Below, in pieces: positions 57,906 through 64,000 of a DNA stretch of 64,000 nt. Source of the stretch: Ulota crispa (taxonomy: Eukaryota; Streptophyta; Bryopsida; Orthotrichales; Orthotrichaceae); contig OY987245.1 of NCBI GenBank assembly GCA_963920765.1, forward strand, positions 18,244,727 through 18,308,726. The letters run 5' to 3'. Both the position numbers and the translations under genes were made by a program. Numbering within the stretch: the stretch's first letter is position 1; each line of letters begins with the position of its first letter. The notes below the pieces were generated by a model. That model was not told the DNA's origin and did no database searches. It worked only from the letters and a program-made list of their open reading frames with translations.

Positions 57906-59556
57906 AAGTTTGTGGAGCTAAACCCTAAACTCAAAGGTGGCGGCCGCATCTTCACCCTACAAACTACCAACTCTAATCTCAAAATGAAGGGTCCAAACTG
58001 ACTCTAAAACTACAACTTGATTTTAGAGGTAATTGCTATTAAAACTTAAATAATTTGTTTTTGCTAAATTTAATATAAAAAATGTGTCTAAAACACATAT
58101 TTATCTCAAAATGGACTATTTACATGCTAAAATCCAAATTGTAAAGCATTTGTAACAAGTTTTTTGCAAATTTTAAAATTTTGATTTCTATTATTTGAAT
58201 GTGTTAATTTTTATAAAAAAAATCATATCTTTTAAAATTCTGTCTATCTTTTTAAAAAACGAAATAAATTATTATTATTATGAAACATGCAATTTTAAGC
58301 TTTCAAAGAACTTTAATTGTAGTTTTTAAATTGTTGTTGATAATAATAATAATAATTGAATTTATAACTCAAATACAACTAAGCTACAATTAGCACATGC
58401 TTGGAGAATATTATAACAATCTCACTATGACTCATGTAAATTTAAAATACAACTAAAGTTCCGCGAAACCTACGGTTTAGTAAGCTAACCAAAATATACC
58501 CTTTTTAATAGTTGGTTGGAATTGGAATAGGAAGAGCATGACATTTCTTGTTTTGTAAATATTCTCTAGTAGGTGCTATTGAATTGTCCTTTGAAGAGGA
58601 CTTATTAGCATGTGCAAGGTATTAGTAAACATTTTGTTATTGGCACTCTATGTAATGCACTCATTGCTAACATTGATGAGATGAGCTAGTTTGGACATTT
58701 TAAACAACTCAAGAGATTGGATTAAGAAGAAGAAGAACAAGCAATAACTGATTGGACTAGAACAATTACATAACAAGTACACAACAATTGTAGGAGTAAC
58801 TGAGTCAGTTTGTAGTTGCTTAATAGTGAGTGTATAGTCTTGTAGTTGTTGTTTAGTCAATGTAAAGTTGGAGCTTAGCCTTGTAGTTGTTGTGTAGTTG
58901 ATATCAAGTCAATTTACAACCGAGTAGTTGTTTAACAGTGGCAATAATTTAGTTGTTTTCATGACCAAATTTGAAGATAAAAGCTTCAAAAATGTATCAC
59001 AAGTGACAAAATAGTTCAATTGAGAAGAAAAAACGCATTGCATCTACAATACAACTGCATCAATATAGTCCCTAATTAGATGTAGCACTCTAGCACTAAT
59101 CATCAACTATGGAACAACTAGGAAACCACTCATTAATGTGCACATCTTCTAACCAAAATAAGAATGGTATTGGGAGCTACAACGCGGGCAGCCTAAGTAT
59201 GAATTTTATTAATTATTTAATTTAATTCTATCAAGAGTCATTTTATAGTTGTTTTATAGTATTATTTGAGTAGTAAAGAAGAAGGAGTCGTTTATTCATA
59301 CGACTCACATACAACTCTAAGTCAAAGATGTCAAATTGCTCGGACGGCAGCAAAGATTTCATCTGATCATGGACCCAAAATCATTCATCCCAAAATGTAT
59401 ACAACAAACCTCATCCCCCAAGTCAAATAAACAACTGCACTACAACTGCTACAACTTTAGCCATGACCAGAGTTGCTTTGTTGTCGTTGTGCAGTCGTTT
59501 ATTACAGTAAGTCGTTTGCTGTCAGTCAGATTTACCAACGTTTTCTTCTAGTGATA

Positions 59557-60409
59557 CAATTTATTCTCCTAACATCTTAGCTATAACAATGTCAATTGTA
59601 AAATATCAAAACAATTGATATTTGTCAATTTAACTAGCTGTTATGGACGACCACAAAGGCCAAGGAAAGGAAGAAGAAGTCCAAAAATAAAAATGACAAA
59701 ATATAATCATTTATGACAATGAAACCTCTAAGGAAATGATAATAGGGCAATTTCATATTTGAGCATAACCTTGACTTGACTTCATTAAAACCTTGATAAC
59801 TAACTCATCTTTCATTCATCTAGGAATTTGGAACTTAATACAAAATCTTGACTTGATTATCTTTCACACAATGCATCCGCGGTGGAAAACGTGCACCAGG
59901 TAACGAACGACCGGTGATTCAATTTGAAACTGCAAAAGTGCAGGATATCCAATGAAGAGGCAATTTCCTCCGACTAGAGAGTGCTTTCAATTCCGTGCAG
60001 GGGAAATCAACCGTTACGCCAATCCTAAGTGTTGCTAGATTGAATGGTATTTACAAGACATCTGAGTGTGGTCAACAATCTTTCTTGATGTTCAATACCG
60101 TGTCTAGTGCAGCATAGGCTAAGACAAATGTTTTTGACTACAACAATTTGCAAGAATCCTATAGTTCCTAGTGGGGCTCTCTGGTACATGTTGATCCCCA
60201 CATGAGCACATAGTGCCATGTGATTGGGAAACAACATTGTATTAGTGATGTTGATAACATCACAGAAGTAGACAACAATAGTGAAATTGCTTTGATCTTG
60301 GGTGGTCAAAGGAATTATTAGTAAAGAATGTTTGGCAAAGTGATATATGAACATTTGCCAAAGTGGCACTTTTGAACAACCATAAATGATTATTAAGTAA
60401 AGCTTTCAA
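59557..60409. other. Low-copy intergenic sequence
   Basis: A minus frame at 60369-60025 (114 codons) has no recognisable motif; probably chance. Nothing else seen. Confidence 0.3.
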
Positions 60410-61335
60410 TTAACCCCTGAAGCATTGTTGTTCCCTCAGGGACAACTAGGATTTTGGGCAGGTACCTATAGTTTCAATTTTTTTCTAATTTTTTGAAACT
60501 TTTTTGAAGATAGATAAACACATTAGCTTATGAGGAATATAATTTTATTCCAATCAATGTTAGGGAGCAAAATCTATGCCCAAATAAACATAAATTTATG
60601 GAGATCAGGCAGCAGTTTTTTTTTCAAAAACTTCAAAAAGTAAAATAAATTATTTTTTCTCATATGTTATAGTTATTTCTACATTTGAAGCTTTGATTCA
60701 TTCCATTTGGACTAGTTATGAGAAAATTTTGGACAATCTTGTTTTCTAGGCAATTCAAACATCTTCTTGAAAAAATAACTTATAAACTTCATTTTTGAAA
60801 GCAAATTTAACATTTTTTCATTAAAAAAATGTTGGAAAGGGTGAAGTTTGCTTTCTAAGACAATCTTGCCATTGAGATTATTGCATTTCAACTCCATTGC
60901 ATGGTTATTAACAATTTAAGTTTTTCTTCAATCTCATACCTCCTTCTACCTAGTGTTTTTTTTTAAGAACAAAAATTAAGTATTTTTTGTTTTGATTTTT
61001 TTCCAAATATTTTCAACTCAATTTTCCACTCTAGAAAAACAAACCTCAAAACTCCGAGGTGCAAAAAGTTTGAGTTAAAAAAGTTCAAAGTCAAATAATC
61101 TAGTCATGCAAGGTGCAAAAAAAATTGTTTTTTACACTTTAAACACAAACATCTCACAATTTGTGTGGTAAAAGTTTTTGAATTTTTTTACCACATTCTT
61201 ATACTAGTTTAGTACAAGATCCTATGGTTAGATATGCAAAAAGACCAATTTTCAAACTTTTTTACTCTTTGCAGTGAAAATGGTAGTTTTGAGTTTCTTT
61301 CGACAAAATAAAGGCCCCATGGCTTTAGGGGTTGA
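60410..61335 (+). mobile_element. TTAA-family element, subfamily A, 918 bp
   Basis: TTAA 60410-60413; right flank TTGA. Ends CCCCTGAAGCATTG and CATGGCTTTAGGGG. Palindrome TTGTTCCC-TCA-GGGACAA lies inside the left end. Same length as 52036-52953 and alignable throughout. Confidence 0.85.
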
Positions 61336-61349
61336 ACCTAGTGATTTCT

Positions 61350-61680
61350 TAGATTTTAGTTTGATCTATAGTAGTTGAAGCAAGCATTATTTAAAAATGG
61401 TTTGGCAAATACATTATTAAAGGCACCCCATACCATAAAACTATCACTAAACAGAAAATGCTAAATAATATACCTTTTAACCTAGTCAACATTGTATAAG
61501 TAGATGATGATGTATTAGATTTTAGTTTGACCTACTGATTAATTTTAAACTATTATTTGAAAATACTTTGGCGTAAACATAATTAAATTTACATCAAATC
61601 CTAAACCTTTCACTAAAATATAAATGCTAAACAAATAGAGCTTTCAAACCAAACAACATTGTATAAAGTAGGAGTACCTT
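61350..61680. repeat. Tandem duplication, ~165-bp period
   Basis: TTAGATTTTAGTTTGATCTA near 61350 and TTAGATTTTAGTTTGACCTA near 61515 begin two diverged units, each ending in CAACATTGTATAAGTAG-like sequence. Confidence 0.7.
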
Positions 61681-62632
61681 ATGCGAACATTTTTGTGAAA
61701 TCAATTGGGGGGGAATTTATCAACATTTAGAAGGTAAAAATTGGTTAGGGTTCATGCACATATGGGCAAAAAAATACTCTTGTATCATTTTAGAGTTTAA
61801 TGGATAAAATGTGAATTTTTAGAGTTGAGGTTGTAGGTACACCTATTCTAGCCCCTAGGTCTCTGATGAACCAACCATTAACCTTGGAAAAACAAACATG
61901 GTGAAGACTAAATGAGAGAACTAGCAAGTGTGAAAAATAATCACTAAAATGTTGAAAACTTCACTTAAATGTTGAAAATAGGTCACCATATTTAAATGCC
62001 ATCAAGCATAGCCCAAAAACAAATCAATTGCAAAATTAAGAAATAATAGTATGCATATTCACATATAACACAGTATTCAATCCAAAGTGGACCTTGCATC
62101 AATATAATCTTAGCTAATGTTTAATGTCCCAATAATAAACTCTTAATTATGTATATGGGGACGCTTTGGAACCAATTGTTCAAATTGTTCACAATGCATG
62201 CACTATAAGAAAAGAGAATTTTAAACACATAGTAATATAGTTAACATAATAGAAAATTGACATGTTAATACTAAATACTCAAGTATTCATATGGAAATTC
62301 TTTGGAACCAATTGTTTGCAATGCATACACCTTATCCTCTTGAGAGAAAATCGTACACATAAGATAAGAAACAATATATATAAAAACATAACATTATATG
62401 GTAATTTGTTAAAAATTCAAATTAAATTTATTTATAAATAAGAACTTGTATGAGTAGTGGATATAATTATAAGACAATAAGTTCATATAAGAATCTATAT
62501 CTATAAAAGAATCCCATGGGCTATTTTGGATGAAAAGTAAAGAGTTTGAGTGCAACTATGAGTTGCATTCCATGCATGTAAGTTGCGCCTTTTACATTTT
62601 CTATTTAACAAGTTGTATCTCGGATAGGGGGC
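61681..62632. other. AT-rich sequence with a second imperfect duplication
   Basis: CTTTGGAACCAATTGTT at about 62164 recurs near 62301, each followed by AATGCATRCAC. No gene seen. Confidence 0.45.
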
Positions 62633-62748
62633 ACAGGAATAGGGGGGCACAAGAATAGGGGGGCACAGGAATAGGGGGGCACAAGAATAGGGGGGCTCAG
62701 AGATAGGGGCATAGGAGGCATGTGCATAGGGGGGCACATGGATAAGAT
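62633..62748. repeat. G-rich 16-bp minisatellite
   Basis: Six to eight units of ATAGGGGGGCACARGA, the last ones degenerate. On the minus strand it gives frames of PPYSCAP-type repeats, which are by-products. The regular G5-6 runs could form G-quadruplexes. Confidence 0.9.
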
Positions 62749-63305
62749 TGCTATTGCACAATTTGTGTATTGCAAAGATGTTTTTGTTGCCTCCATTGGT
62801 ACAACGGGTACGTAAACTAGTCTATAATACAAAAATAAGATAAAAATCTATAATTATTAATATATACATGTTTATACACTAGATTTCTTATCAAATTAGG
62901 TGCGTATGTGCGTGTGTGCATGTGTCGATTTGATGAATCCATTTTTAGCTTGCTTTTGAGTTTAAAATACTGTAGGTTGAGAGCAAATTCGACGGTTCAC
63001 CGCCGAATTAAATATTTTTCTGAGAAATTTCATTTGGCACTAAAATTAGTAATAAAATAAAGATTTGGCCTTTCTATAAAAAAAATTGTCATTACTCGGC
63101 ATTCACCTAAATTTTTCAGTAGATTTATGAGAGTTTCTTTTTCATATTCATCCAACTATGTTGGCTGGCTCTAAAAGAACCCTAAGATTTCAAGTTTAGT
63201 TCAAGAAGAGGTTGTTTTACTGTACTCTTCTTTTTGCTTTGCTAATGGCAGTTTTTAGAAGCTAGAAAATATGTGATTAGTGAGTTTGAGGCGTGAGGTT
63301 GCAAA
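62749..63305. other. Upstream region of the 63306 gene
   Basis: AT-rich; would hold the promoter of the gene starting at 63306. No clear TATA box could be chosen. Confidence 0.3.
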
Positions 63306-63974
63306 ATGGCCAAGAAGCAATTGATGATTAGTAACTTGTTTAGCTCTATTAGCAAAGATGAGAGGTTTGTCTCTATTTCCCATAAGTTAAAGGTGTTCAG
63401 TGCTAAAGTGGAGATGAAACAATTGCCAAAGGTAGCATCATCAAAGAGGAGGGTTGGACGTCCAAAAAGTGAAGTTATTTTACAGTTGCTGAAGCCCAAG
63501 TTGGAGAAGTCATTGAAGACAACAAAGGTCAGAGGTTCTTATACCAATTGGTTCTCCCCTTCTCTGTGGCGCCCAATTTATGCTGCTATGAAGCATCATA
63601 GAAATTATAACGCTGCTTTGCTTTATCTACGAGCTGTTTATATAGAGCCAAGACGAATCCATAGTATTTATGATGGATTGAGAAGGAGTACATTATATGG
63701 ATGGTTTACTTCTACTGGTATGCTTAGAGACAAATACAAACATTATATGCAAGATGAAACAAGCTTCACAAAAGCTTCTCAACATTTACCAATTCTCTCT
63801 AAACATCTTGAGGTAGAAAGTGAGATTGTTTCTATCCTTAAAAAACAAGAAGAGGTTGGACAACCACTATACGGAACAACCATACAACCTTTGATAAAGG
63901 CTATCATTCAAAAACAAGTGCCACACTTATTAGATTTTGTTTCTACAACGAGATTCAAGGTTTTTATTGAGTAG
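63306..63974 (+). CDS. N-terminal part of a DDE-type transposase-like protein
   Basis: From ATG 63306, 222 codons. An AT-hook-like GRPKSE lies at residues 51-56. SPSLWRPIYAAMKHHRNYNA starts an N-terminal helical segment, and about residues 140-220 (LPILSKHLEVESEIVSILKK ... VSTTRFKVFIE) resemble the second helix-turn-helix of CENP-B/pogo-type DNA-binding regions. The frame ends at TAG 63972, at the place where the family usually has the Trp of an F-x-x-S-x-x-W-x-x-x-F motif; after it TRSFIKK continues in frame to the window end. So a TGG-to-TAG change may have cut the gene; a spliced end is the alternative. The catalytic domain would lie beyond the window. Confidence 0.5.
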   Translation: MAKKQLMISNLFSSISKDERFVSISHKLKVFSAKVEMKQLPKVASSKRRVGRPKSEVILQLLKPKLEKSLKTTKVRGSYTNWFSPSLWRPIYAAMKHHRNYNAALLYLRAVYIEPRRIHSIYDGLRRSTLYGWFTSTGMLRDKYKHYMQDETSFTKASQHLPILSKHLEVESEIVSILKKQEEVGQPLYGTTIQPLIKAIIQKQVPHLLDFVSTTRFKVFIE

Positions 63975-64000
63975 ACAAGGAGTTTTATCAAAAAAATCTT

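Larger units (their letters stand above)
56076..59556. mobile_element. CACTA (CMC/EnSpm) element, 3475 bp, non-autonomous
   Basis: CACTAGAAGAAAACGT at 56079 mirrors ACGTTTTCTTCTAGTG ending 59553, with direct ATA on both sides (56076-56078, 59554-59556), the 3-bp duplication of CACTA elements. Subterminal zones are rich in short repeats (see below; also TTGTAGTTGTTGTGTAGTTGA-like words at 58840-58930), as expected of CACTA elements, where they bind the TNPA-type protein. No frame longer than about 80 codons exists, so it encodes no transposase. Confidence 0.85.

Noticed and set aside
60025-60369. 114-codon minus-strand frame as a gene
   Set aside because: No motif, no splice context, and length is within chance for a 64-kb window.
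62501-62832. Proline/cysteine repeat proteins on the minus strand
   Set aside because: They are translations of the 16-bp G-rich minisatellite in two frames, with no coding features beyond it.
1-64000. LTR retrotransposons, Polintons or viral insertions
   Set aside because: I saw no long direct terminal repeats, primer-binding sites or gag, pol, integrase or capsid motifs.

Overview
The window looks like nuclear DNA of a land plant. It is AT-rich, gene-poor and packed with DNA transposons and MITEs, including CACTA termini of the CACTACAAG type, PIF/Harbinger-like MITEs with TTA duplications, a hAT-like transposase and large foldbacks. The few gene-like stretches are more GC-rich and use canonical GT-AG introns. 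A non-seed plant (bryophyte or lycophyte) is my guess, from the look of the hAT protein and the absence of recognisable LTR elements; this is inference only. I see no confident RNA gene, CRISPR array or prokaryotic signature.

Layout. 1-8.8 kb: low-copy sequence with a 613-bp TIR element, a candidate small membrane ORF (2119), the 3' part of an unidentified minus-strand gene (3856-4371) and two MITEs. 8.8-26.5 kb: dense, nested MITEs. 27.5-29.8 kb: the best host gene, five minus-strand exons with matching phases, encoding a disordered Ser/Pro-rich protein with a basic Ala/Lys-rich C-terminus; one predicted single-base frameshift lies in a skippable exon. 31-47.5 kb: nested MITEs and four large foldbacks. 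47.7-51.5 kb: a hAT-like transposase gene with six in-frame stops and one frameshift. 52-62 kb: more TTAA elements, a hAT deletion derivative, a 3.5-kb CACTA element with 11-bp arrays, and minisatellites. 63.3 kb to the end: the N-terminal part of a DDE-type transposase-like protein, cut by the window edge.

The most notable system is a family of about 17 TTAA-flanked elements (0.09-0.94 kb) with termini like CCCCTAAA. TTAA duplication is known for the piggyBac and Kolobok superfamilies. Subfamilies unrelated inside still share these ends. In most of them a short palindrome of different sequence sits at about the same distance from one end only. Two natural filled/empty site pairs in this window support insertion at TTAA. 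No transposase for the family is present here, so they are presumably non-autonomous.
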